Shown: one piece after another, positions 1-6,044 of the stretch
How positions within the stretch are numbered: the stretch's first letter is position 1
How the letters are laid out: each line of letters opens with the position of its first letter
Assembly: GCA_947178085.1 (NCBI GenBank)
Contig: CAMWWS010000093.1
Coordinates: 1 to 9,037, forward strand
Direction: 5' to 3'
Source of the DNA: an uncultured Lachnospiraceae bacterium
GTDB taxonomy: Bacteria > Bacillota_A > Clostridia > Lachnospirales > Lachnospiraceae
Length of the DNA: 9,037 nucleotides
Program-made: the position numbers and the translations under genes
The notes under the pieces: generated by a model
What the model was told of the DNA's origin: nothing
What the model saw: only the letters and a program-made list of their open reading frames with translations
Databases searched by the model: none

Positions 1-125
1 TTTTCCGCCAATATCGGCTGATATCCCATCTCCAGAATTATGTCCCTCAGCACGAACCTGTTGGCTGAAACATCATCTACAATAAGAATCTTTACCGCCT
101 CATTTACGCTGTTTTCCTGTGCCAT
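1..125 (-). CDS. Response regulator receiver-domain protein, N-terminal part (cut by window edge)
   Basis: Reading leftward from the ATG at 125, 41 complete codons are present before the window ends. The protein opens with a short polar leader (MAQENSVNEAV) and then KILIVDDVSANRFVLRDII, which is the beta1-strand, acidic pair (Asp-Asp) and first helix of a CheY-like receiver domain. The phosphoacceptor Asp and any output domain lie outside the window, so the output (DNA binding, cyclic-di-GMP turnover, histidine kinase hybrid or other) cannot be told. The start is supported by a GGGAG ribosome binding site just upstream, read in reverse complement at about 134-138. The gene follows phosphofructokinase on the same strand, but an intrinsic terminator at 180-213 lies between them, so it probably depends on read-through or on its own promoter; none stands out in the 54 bases available. 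Receiver-domain identity is fairly secure, the specific role is unknown. Confidence 0.8.
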   Translation of the reverse strand, partial: MAQENSVNEAVKILIVDDVSANRFVLRDIILEMGYQPILAE

Positions 126-179
126 ATTTCATCTCCCATCAAGAATATTTTCCTGCATCTTTTACCTTTTATATCTTCC

Positions 180-213
180 AAAAAAAGGCTGAACCTGAAT
201 TGATTCAGCCTTT
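180..213 (-). terminator. Intrinsic terminator of the phosphofructokinase gene
   Basis: In the minus-strand transcript the arms AAAGGCTGAA (213-204) and TTCAGCCTTT (193-184) pair perfectly over 10 bp around a 10-base loop. The 3' arm runs into an uninterrupted run of seven U (186-180). It begins 28 bases after the stop codon of the phosphofructokinase gene, the normal place for a Rho-independent terminator. Confidence 0.9.
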
Positions 214-241
214 ACACTTAATTTTATTACAGATAACGAAC

Positions 242-1471
242 TTAACCCTTGCGCACCAGATGACGAGGCAGACCGTTTACATATAATGGCTGTAATTCGC
301 CCATAATGAGCGGTCTTGCATATTTCTCGTAACCGTCGTTTAAGTTCTTACCGTCCTCTGTTATCCACTCGTCTGGAACTTTTCTCTCTACATTTGCAAT
401 TGCATGAATATCATATGCGCTTGTTCCGCACTGATAAGGTGCATCCCCGTTTCTGTCAAGCGTGATCATCATGCCGGTCTTGCCTTCTTCAGCAGCATTA
501 ACTGCATCGAATCCAACCTGAAAAGCTTCGTTAATATCTGTTAAGGAAGCTAAATGTGTAGCTGCACGCTGTAAAGTTGAGAATTCAATCGCGCGTGCCT
601 TCAAACCGGTCTCTGCCGCAACCTTGTTAGCCAGCATAACTGCTGTACCGGACATCTGCTTGTGGCCGAAAGCGTCTACCGCTACTTCCTTACCAAGCTC
701 GCATACATAGCGTCCGTCTGCAATTTTCACACCTTCGGATACTGCGATAACAACGGAAGACTTCTCATCTGCCAGCTTCTTAACGTCCTCCATGAACTTG
801 TCCATATCAAATACTCTTTCAGGCAGATAAATCGCATCCGGTCCGCTGCAGTCATCACCCTTGGACAGAGCTGCTGCTGCCGTAAGCCAGCCTGCGTTAC
901 GTCCCATGATCTCTACGATACAAACTGTAGGCTTCTGTACGCCGAAGGACTCATTATCACGGATAATTTCCTTCATGCTGGTCGCAATATATTTTGCCGC
1001 TGAACCGTAGCCCGGGCAGTGATCCGTAATAGGAAGATCGTTATCAATCGTCTTGGGAACTCCCATAAATCTCTGCGGTTTGTTATGAGCAGCCGCATAA
1101 TCGGATAGCATCTTCACGGTATCCATGGAATCATTACCGCCTGCATAGAACAGACACTCGATGTCATGCTTCTCCATAATCTCAAAAATTTTCTCATATA
1201 CATCTTCATGTCCCTCAATCTTAGGCATCTTAAAACGGCATGAGCCTAAGAAAGCCGAAGGAGTTCTCTTCAATAATTCAATGCCTGTCTCATCATCAAG
1301 GTACTCGCCAAGATCAATCATCTTATCCTGTAAGAAGCCCTCAATACCATGTACCATACCATAAATTTTCTTTACTCCCAGTTTCTTGGCAGCTGCATAA
1401 ACACCTGCCACGGAAGAGTTAATAACGGCTGTAGGACCGCCTGACTGACCAACAACAATATTTCCTTTCAT
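242..1471 (-). CDS. pfp: Pyrophosphate-dependent 6-phosphofructokinase
   Basis: Cytosolic glycolytic enzyme that phosphorylates fructose 6-phosphate to fructose 1,6-bisphosphate; the residues visible here point to pyrophosphate, not ATP, as phosphoryl donor, making the step reversible. Numbered from the ATG at 1471 (409 residues): the N-terminal donor loop GQSGGPTAVINSS is at 8-20, GGNDS at 111-115, catalytic PKTIDND at 139-145 and MGRNAGWL at 189-196. Asp114 occupies the place of the Gly found in ATP enzymes (Gly104 in E. coli PfkA), and Lys140 replaces the Gly of the PGTIDND motif; both changes are the family's classic PPi markers. Asp143 is the expected catalytic base. Length fits the short PPi-PFK group (about 400 residues). 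An upstream in-frame ATG at 1477 exists, but the AAAGGAG site (1486-1480) is 2 bases from it and 8 bases from the ATG at 1471, so 1471 is preferred. A strong promoter and a clean terminator make it a single-gene unit. Confidence 0.93.
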   Translation of the reverse strand: MKGNIVVGQSGGPTAVINSSVAGVYAAAKKLGVKKIYGMVHGIEGFLQDKMIDLGEYLDDETGIELLKRTPSAFLGSCRFKMPKIEGHEDVYEKIFEIMEKHDIECLFYAGGNDSMDTVKMLSDYAAAHNKPQRFMGVPKTIDNDLPITDHCPGYGSAAKYIATSMKEIIRDNESFGVQKPTVCIVEIMGRNAGWLTAAAALSKGDDCSGPDAIYLPERVFDMDKFMEDVKKLADEKSSVVIAVSEGVKIADGRYVCELGKEVAVDAFGHKQMSGTAVMLANKVAAETGLKARAIEFSTLQRAATHLASLTDINEAFQVGFDAVNAAEEGKTGMMITLDRNGDAPYQCGTSAYDIHAIANVERKVPDEWITEDGKNLNDGYEKYARPLIMGELQPLYVNGLPRHLVRKG

Positions 1472-1514
1472 TACCATATCTCCTTTATATCTTATAATTT
1501 TAATTTCTCATGAA

Positions 1515-1543
1515 ATTATACCAAAAAAAACCATAAGTGGCAA
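1515..1543 (-). promoter_or_regulatory. Sigma-70-type promoter of the phosphofructokinase gene
   Basis: Read on the minus strand: TTGCCA (1543-1538), a 17-base spacer containing T8, then a perfect TATAAT (1520-1515) preceded by TG one base away (extended -10, TGGTATAAT). Five of six -35 bases match the consensus. It sits 44 bases upstream of the preferred ATG. No other promoter in this gap fits the gene as well. Confidence 0.85.
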
Positions 1544-1601
1544 GCTTAAAAAGACTTATCAACTTTACATCCAAACATATATGAAATAATTAAAATAATC
1601 A

Positions 1602-1649
1602 TTGACATAAGGTTTTTTTTTTGGTATGTCTATTTTTGACACATATAAT
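1602..1649 (+). promoter_or_regulatory. Two overlapping candidate promoters for the cation exchanger gene
   Basis: Promoter A: perfect TTGACA (1602-1607), 17-base spacer holding T10, then TATGTC (1625-1630) with an extended-10 TG. Promoter B: TTGGTA (1621-1626), 17-base spacer, perfect TATAAT (1644-1649). The -10 of A overlaps the -35 of B. B has the better -10 and A the better -35, so which one fires cannot be decided from sequence. GACATA (1604-1609) and TATGTC (1625-1630) form an inverted repeat across promoter A that could also be an operator. Confidence 0.7.
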
Positions 1650-1702
1650 TTGTATGCCGAAGGTCTTTATTAGAAACACTTAAGAGGAAAGGAACGAGAA
1701 AA

Positions 1703-2641
1703 ATGTTAAAAGCAGTAGTTTTATTTGTAATAGGTCTTATATTAATTTGTTTTGGCGGCGACCGACTAGTGGATGCAGCGGTGGCAATTGCGAAAAAACT
1801 TGGAATTCCCCAAATTGTAGTGGGAGCTACCATTGTCAGTCTTGGCACTACATTACCGGAAATATTAGTTTCCACTACGGCAGCGTTTGATGGTTCTGCG
1901 GCAATTGCGGCGGGAAATGCGTTCGGTTCCATTATCTGCAATACTGCTTTGATTGCCGGGCTGACCCAAACTATACGCCCCACAAAGCAAGTGGAGACGT
2001 CTTCGCTTTCATGGCGCGGTATTTTCTATTTTGTGGTGCTGATTGGGTTGAATGTATGGGGATTTATGACAGGGGCTTTTGGTCGTCCGATAGGAGTGGC
2101 TTTGCTGGTTCTGTTCATCGTGTATGCCTGCCTGACTGTGGCACGTGCTTCTGCAGAAGGTGGTAACGAAGAAGACACGGAAGATGCCGGAGAAATTTCC
2201 ATTTTGAAGCAGATCCTAATACTTGCAGTCTGCGCCGCATGCCTTTTTGTGGGGGCAAATCTTCTGGTGGATAACGGAATCATCATCGCCGAAGCTTTAG
2301 GTGTGCCGGAACGTGTCATTGCGGTTACTTTTATTGCGTTGGGAACCTCTTTGCCGGAACTCATGACTTCAATCATGTCTTTAGTAAAGGGATACGGAAA
2401 CGTAGGGCTTGGAAATGTTATTGGTGCAAATCTTCTGAATATGCTGCTGGTAATCGGAATCCCTTCGGCGATTGCCGGGATTCCGTTAGAACGCTCAACA
2501 GTTATGATTGACATGCCTTTGTCCTGCCTTGTCATGGCAGTTCTAATTATACCTATTTTAATAAGAAAAAGGTCATCCAGAATACAAGGTGCTGCGCTCC
2601 TTTGCATCTATTTGGTGTACTGCGTTGCTTCTTTTACGTGA
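1703..2641 (+). CDS. Sodium/calcium exchanger-family membrane protein (YrbG-like CaCA antiporter)
   Basis: Integral membrane antiporter of the Ca2+/cation antiporter superfamily, expected to exchange Ca2+ for Na+ (or another cation) across the cytoplasmic membrane. The 312-residue protein has the diagnostic two-fold internal repeat. The first alpha-repeat is at about 40-90, with GTTLPE (48-53) and GNAFGS (71-76). The second is at about 205-255, with GTSLPE (214-219) and GNVIGAN (237-243). Glu53 and Glu219 are the expected ion-binding glutamates. The halves are joined by a short acidic loop (about 152-164, rich in Glu and Asp). By alignment in my head, Asn80 and Asn246 fall where the archaeal exchanger NCX_Mj has Asn and Asp, so the second site may differ in charge; this needs an alignment. 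Length is normal for bacterial YrbG-type proteins. An AAAGGA site (1688-1693) lies 9 bases before the ATG. The true cation is not known from sequence. Confidence 0.9.
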   Translation: MLKAVVLFVIGLILICFGGDRLVDAAVAIAKKLGIPQIVVGATIVSLGTTLPEILVSTTAAFDGSAAIAAGNAFGSIICNTALIAGLTQTIRPTKQVETSSLSWRGIFYFVVLIGLNVWGFMTGAFGRPIGVALLVLFIVYACLTVARASAEGGNEEDTEDAGEISILKQILILAVCAACLFVGANLLVDNGIIIAEALGVPERVIAVTFIALGTSLPELMTSIMSLVKGYGNVGLGNVIGANLLNMLLVIGIPSAIAGIPLERSTVMIDMPLSCLVMAVLIIPILIRKRSSRIQGAALLCIYLVYCVASFT

Positions 2642-2704
2642 TAAGAAATAAGAGAATTTTGGATTCACAAACTCGCGGGCTGAAAAAGGAGTATATTTAT
2701 AAGC

Positions 2705-4099
2705 ATGAGTGAACAAAGCAATAAATCTGCAGAGCTGTCGAGAGAGGAGCGGATGGCGTCGTCTTCGATCGGAAGTCTGATTGTCAGTATGGCGGTTCCT
2801 TCAATATTGGCGCAGCTCATTAATATTTTATATAGTATTATAGACCGTATATACATCGGGCATATGAAAGATGTAGGCGCGGCGGCGCTGACCGGAGTCG
2901 GCGTGACATTCTGTATTACGGTATTTATATCCGCTTTTTCCGGTTTTATCAGTAACGGTGCGGCGCCTCTTGCCGCTATCTGGCTGGGTAAAAAAGATAA
3001 GGAACACGCGGAGAAGATTCTGGGTAACAGCGTTACTTTTCTGATCATATGTACAGTCGTCCTGATGGCGGTCTTCTATAAATTTCAAAGACCGATGCTG
3101 TATATGTTCGGTGCCAGTGACGCTACAATCGAATATGCGGTTTCTTATATCTCGATTTATTTGGTTGGAACGATTTTTGTAGAGCTTGCGCTGGGACTGA
3201 ATGCCTTTATCATCTGCCAGAGCCAGTCAAGAACAGCAATGTTATCCGTATTGATCGGGGCTATTGCCAATATTATTTTAGACCCGATATTTATTTTTGC
3301 TTTCGGACTCGGAGTTAAGGGCGCCGCGATAGCGACAGTCATTTCGCAGGCATTAAGCGCTGTCTGGGTAGTGACCTTTTTAATAGGGCCTAGGACTTCT
3401 ATAAAGATACGGAAAAGCTGTCTGAAACTTGAAAAAAGCATTCTTTTCAGCATTTTTTCCCTTGGGGTCTCCCCATTTATCATGAGAGCGACGGAAAGCT
3501 TCATCAGTATCGTACTGAATCACGGGCTTCAGACTTACGGTGGGGATTTATATGTAGGCTCGCTGACTATCATGCAGAGTGTCATGCAGGTATTTTCGGC
3601 TCCAATCGGCGGATTTACGCAGGGTATGGCGCCAATTATCAGTTACAACTACGGAGCAGGAAACTTTACCAGAGTCAAAGAAGTATACCGATATATGATA
3701 GGAATCTGTTTCGGCTTCATGCTTATTACCACGGTTTCCACAATTGTGTTTCCTGAGTGGTATGCCGCTTTCTTTACAGACGATATGGAACTGATTGCAC
3801 TTGTCGGAAAGACTATGCCGGTGTTTATGTTCGGTATGTCGATTTTCGGACTGCAAAACGGAATACAGCCGACATTCCTTGCACTGGGGCAGGCTAAAAT
3901 TTCCCTTTTTATTGCAGTTTTCCGAAAGATTATTCTTTTAATACCGCTCGCCATTATTCTTCCGCACTTTTTCGGAGTAATGGGCGTATATTATTCGGAG
4001 CCTGTCTCTGATATATTATCGGCTACAACCGCTACTATACTATTTGTCTGCAATATCAAAAAAATGCTGTCTAAAGAAGCGCTGGCGAAGATACGCTGA
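2705..4099 (+). CDS. MATE-family multidrug efflux transporter
   Basis: A 464-residue polytopic membrane protein of the multidrug and toxic compound extrusion family, which exports drugs or metabolites in exchange for Na+ or H+. The family hallmark is in the N-lobe at 187-215: NIILDPIFIF followed by GVKGAAIATVISQ. The C-lobe carries QGMAPIISYNYGAGN (306-320) and the start of the C-terminal helix pair at RKIILLIPLAIILP (407-420). Hydrophobic segments are spaced as expected for 12 membrane helices, and the length is typical (440-470). It looks closest to the MepA/DinF-like bacterial branch, which I infer only from motif style. The first 16 residues are hydrophilic and longer than in many relatives; the AAGGAG site (2686-2691) is 13 bases from the ATG, rather far. 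A later start at Met17 has a GAGGAG sequence, but only 3 bases away, so Met1 is kept. No terminator separates it from the exchanger 63 bases upstream. Confidence 0.92.
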   Translation: MSEQSNKSAELSREERMASSSIGSLIVSMAVPSILAQLINILYSIIDRIYIGHMKDVGAAALTGVGVTFCITVFISAFSGFISNGAAPLAAIWLGKKDKEHAEKILGNSVTFLIICTVVLMAVFYKFQRPMLYMFGASDATIEYAVSYISIYLVGTIFVELALGLNAFIICQSQSRTAMLSVLIGAIANIILDPIFIFAFGLGVKGAAIATVISQALSAVWVVTFLIGPRTSIKIRKSCLKLEKSILFSIFSLGVSPFIMRATESFISIVLNHGLQTYGGDLYVGSLTIMQSVMQVFSAPIGGFTQGMAPIISYNYGAGNFTRVKEVYRYMIGICFGFMLITTVSTIVFPEWYAAFFTDDMELIALVGKTMPVFMFGMSIFGLQNGIQPTFLALGQAKISLFIAVFRKIILLIPLAIILPHFFGVMGVYYSEPVSDILSATTATILFVCNIKKMLSKEALAKIR

Positions 4100-4119
4100 A
4101 AAGATCGGAGGATTAATAT

Positions 4120-4980
4120 ATGTGGATATCTGATGACTGGAAAGATTATGAAGTAATAGATACATCAAACGGAGAAAAGCTGGAGCGTTGGGGCAGCTAT
4201 CTTTTAGTAAGACCTGACCCACAGGTAATATGGAATACTCCTAAAGATAATTCCGGATGGAAAACAAGAAACGGGCACTATCACAGAAGCGCCAAAGGAG
4301 GCGGCGAATGGGAATTTTTTAACCTACCCGATGAATGGAGCATCCAGTATAAAGAACTGACCTTCAATTTAAAACCTTTCAGTTTCAAGCACACCGGTCT
4401 GTTTCCCGAGCAGGCTGTCAACTGGGATTGGATTTCTTCTAAAATAAAAAATACAGGCAGACCTGTTAAGGTCTTAAATCTGTTTGCTTATACTGGCGGT
4501 GCAACCCTTGCCGCAGCAAAAGCCGGAGCGAGCGTCACGCATGTGGACGCCTCTAAAGGCATGGTAACATGGGCAAAAGAAAACGCTGCAGCTTCAGGAC
4601 TTGCTGATGCGCCAATCCGCTGGCTGGTAGATGACTGTGTGAAATTCGTGGAACGTGAAATCAGGCGCGGCAACGTTTATGATGCGATTATAATGGACCC
4701 GCCTTCCTATGGAAGAGGGCCAAAGGGCGAAATCTGGAAAATAGAAGAGAGCATTTTCCCTTTCCTTGAATTAACTTCTCAAGTTTTATCGAAAAATGCC
4801 CTCTTTTTCCTAATCAATTCATACACTACCGGACTACAGCCCGCCGTACTGTCATACATGCTGAATACAGTAATTGTCCCGAAATTCGGCGGTCAGGTAC
4901 AGTCTTCCGAAATCGGTCTGCCAGTCAGCTCTAACGGGCTTATACTTCCCTGCGGAGCTTCCGGACGGTGGCAATCTTAA
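4120..4980 (+). CDS. Class I SAM-dependent methyltransferase (RlmI/RlmK-like, Methyltrans_SAM family)
   Basis: Probable RNA methyltransferase with a Rossmann-type SAM-binding fold; the substrate is not known. In 286 residues, motif I is at 118-129 (VLNLFAYTGGAT), the acidic residue closing strand beta2 is Asp143 (VTHVDASKG), motif II-III Asp-Asp is at 171-172, and the catalytic motif IV is DPPSYGRG at 193-200, followed by KGEIW. This combination resembles the catalytic domain of 23S rRNA methyltransferases such as RlmI and RlmK, but the N-terminal PUA domain of RlmI is absent. The first about 115 residues form a separate beta-rich-looking region with many Trp and His residues. Near the C-terminus, LPCGASGRW (276-284) holds Cys278, which might be a catalytic or structural cysteine. 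The gene starts 20 bases after the MATE stop with a GGAGG site 8 bases from the ATG, so co-transcription with the transporter is likely. Fold assignment is secure, target is not. Confidence 0.87.
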   Translation: MWISDDWKDYEVIDTSNGEKLERWGSYLLVRPDPQVIWNTPKDNSGWKTRNGHYHRSAKGGGEWEFFNLPDEWSIQYKELTFNLKPFSFKHTGLFPEQAVNWDWISSKIKNTGRPVKVLNLFAYTGGATLAAAKAGASVTHVDASKGMVTWAKENAAASGLADAPIRWLVDDCVKFVEREIRRGNVYDAIIMDPPSYGRGPKGEIWKIEESIFPFLELTSQVLSKNALFFLINSYTTGLQPAVLSYMLNTVIVPKFGGQVQSSEIGLPVSSNGLILPCGASGRWQS

Positions 4981-4983
4981 AAT

Positions 4984-5454
4984 TTAGTAATAATAATAAA
5001 GAAAACTTTGTAACATATTTCCTAAAGCTGCGCCAAGAACAATGGATAGAACAAGAGATATAGCCGTAAATATTAAGACCACCTTAAAGTAATTGGATTT
5101 ACTCTTCTTTGTGTCCGAACCGAATGCCCATACAAACATCATGATAATATTAAGGCAGGGCACTATCATAATCAACATCGTAACCACCCATTCACCTATC
5201 GTGACAGGTTCTTCCAAATCCGTCTGAGGCATTGGCTGATATGATGACTGATAACCATTATTATACGGATTATATTGATAACTTGGGTTTGCATTCGGAT
5301 TAGGATTTGTATTCATGTACGTGTTCTGGTTATTATCCCCCTGAGTATAAGTGTTTTGGTAATAACCTCCCTGATTACCATTCGGATTACCGTTCTGATT
5401 ATTGTCAGAATTCTGTCCTGACTGCTGATTTTGATACATATTATTGCTGTCCAT
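4984..5454 (-). CDS. Small two-helix membrane protein with Asn/Gln/Tyr-rich prion-like N-terminus
   Basis: I cannot name a function. The 156-residue protein has two parts. Residues 1-78 are low complexity, roughly 22 Asn, 13 Gln and 10 Tyr with Gly and Pro between them and almost no hydrophobic or basic residues; this is the composition of prion-like, disordered domains. Residues 83-145 form a hydrophobic hairpin: EEPVTIGEWVVTM opens helix 1 (about 86-112, ending FVWAFGSDT), a short basic loop KKSKSNYFK follows, then helix 2 (about 123-143). The protein ends in four Tyr. The C-terminal half resembles a recurrent Firmicute two-helix domain (TIGEW ... FVWAFG) that I recall elsewhere behind zinc-ribbon or disordered leaders; that is memory, not a search. 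The start has GGAGG (5465-5461) 6 bases upstream. It follows the DUF2752 gene by 65 bases and is the last gene of the leftward group. Confidence 0.8.
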   Translation of the reverse strand: MDSNNMYQNQQSGQNSDNNQNGNPNGNQGGYYQNTYTQGDNNQNTYMNTNPNPNANPSYQYNPYNNGYQSSYQPMPQTDLEEPVTIGEWVVTMLIMIVPCLNIIMMFVWAFGSDTKKSKSNYFKVVLIFTAISLVLSIVLGAALGNMLQSFLYYYY

Positions 5455-5466
5455 TTTTTTCCTCCC

Positions 5467-5509
5467 TCATATGTTTATATACAGATTTCATGCATAAATC
5501 TGCAAGTAT
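5467..5509 (-). promoter_or_regulatory. Near-palindrome inside a weak candidate promoter
   Basis: The sequence at 5482-5502 is CAGATTT, seven central bases around ATGCAT, then AAATCTG, that is a 7-bp perfect inverted repeat that is almost symmetrical throughout. On the minus strand it fills the gap between TTGCAG (5504-5499) and TATATA (about 5480-5475), which could be a weak -35/-10 pair with an 18-base spacer for the Asn/Gln-rich protein gene. There is no U-tract on either side, so it does not look like a terminator. It may be an operator, an mRNA hairpin or chance. Confidence 0.3.
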
Positions 5510-5519
5510 TTATATATTA

Positions 5520-6011
5520 TCACAATATTCCCAAATCGTACAGTATTTGTTCATAATATGGAAAAAATCTTACGAATACATTACCTTTACTGTAAACATA
5601 CGGAACTCTGTCAGGAAAAAAGCGATACATTCTAAAAGCATAGACTACCAATAGCAAAACGATGGCAACCGCTATGAGCGGCATTATTCCCTTAGCTTTT
5701 TTTCCTATTACATAGCGGTTCCAACAAAAATAGAGAAAAATACATGCAATCGGGATTCCCATTGGATTCATCTGTATGGATTGAGAAAGTCTTCCGGTTG
5801 CAAGATAAAAAAGCGACCTTGTCATTCCGCAGCCGGGACATGGAAATCCAGTCATAATAACCATCGGGCAGAAAGCATGAAATACAATATTAACCAAAAC
5901 AGTATAAACCGCTATAGCTATAGCCGCCTGCCAATAGTTCCTGATATCGTGACGGATTCGGGATATTATTTCTTTCATATGACCATATGCTTCCTTTTTT
6001 CTTTCTATCAT
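5520..6011 (-). CDS. DUF2752 family membrane protein
   Basis: The family signature is clear: a Cys-Pro, then TGFPCPGCGMTRS, then a helix and MNPMG further on, matching the DUF2752 pattern CP...TG.PCPGCG.TR...NP.G. From the ATG at 6011 the protein has 163 residues with Cys48, Cys58 and Cys61 in the signature. Membrane helices lie at about 28-46, 83-100 and 108-127. DUF2752 proteins are small membrane proteins of unknown function; the conserved cysteines could bind metal or form disulfides, which is inference. Start choice is uncertain. A GTG at 6032 would give 170 residues but has no ribosome binding site. The ATG at 6011 has a weak GAGAG upstream. An ATG at 5978 lies 13 bases after AAGGA and would give 152 residues. 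All start before the conserved region. The gene lies 12-33 bases after the TraX-like gene, depending on the start, so they are probably co-transcribed. Confidence 0.87.
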   Translation of the reverse strand: MIERKKEAYGHMKEIISRIRHDIRNYWQAAIAIAVYTVLVNIVFHAFCPMVIMTGFPCPGCGMTRSLFYLATGRLSQSIQMNPMGIPIACIFLYFCWNRYVIGKKAKGIMPLIAVAIVLLLVVYAFRMYRFFPDRVPYVYSKGNVFVRFFPYYEQILYDLGIL

Positions 6012-6044
6012 TACTACTCTCTTTCCATGCACTCTTTCGTTTTA

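Noticed and set aside
662..1003. Plus-strand reading frame of 113 codons opposite the phosphofructokinase gene
   Set aside because: No ribosome binding site and no recognisable protein; the other strand has all family motifs of a phosphofructokinase through this stretch. Smaller frames at 1161-1364 and 1240-1422 are rejected for the same reason.
1613..1622. T10 tract considered as the tail of a terminator
   Set aside because: No stable hairpin precedes it on the plus strand and no gene ends there; it is better explained as a promoter spacer.
2026..2607. Minus-strand reading frame of 193 codons opposite the cation exchanger gene
   Set aside because: The plus strand encodes the complete two-repeat exchanger here. 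The antisense product has no domain, and no ribosome binding site was seen. The frame at 1630-1983 is likewise a shadow.
2642..2704. Terminator or promoter between the exchanger and MATE genes
   Set aside because: No hairpin with a U-tract and no convincing -35/-10 pair could be found in the 63 bases, so none is annotated.
3548..3954. Overlapping minus-strand frames opposite the MATE transporter
   Set aside because: They mirror a well-conserved MATE gene and show no start signals or family features of their own; the same holds for 2665-3088 and 3157-3504.
5307..5654. Plus-strand frame of 115 codons running across the Asn/Gln-rich gene start and the DUF2752 gene end
   Set aside because: It crosses an intergenic region and two opposite-strand genes, has a Cys/Tyr-rich composition reflecting the low-complexity antisense sequence, and lacks a ribosome binding site.
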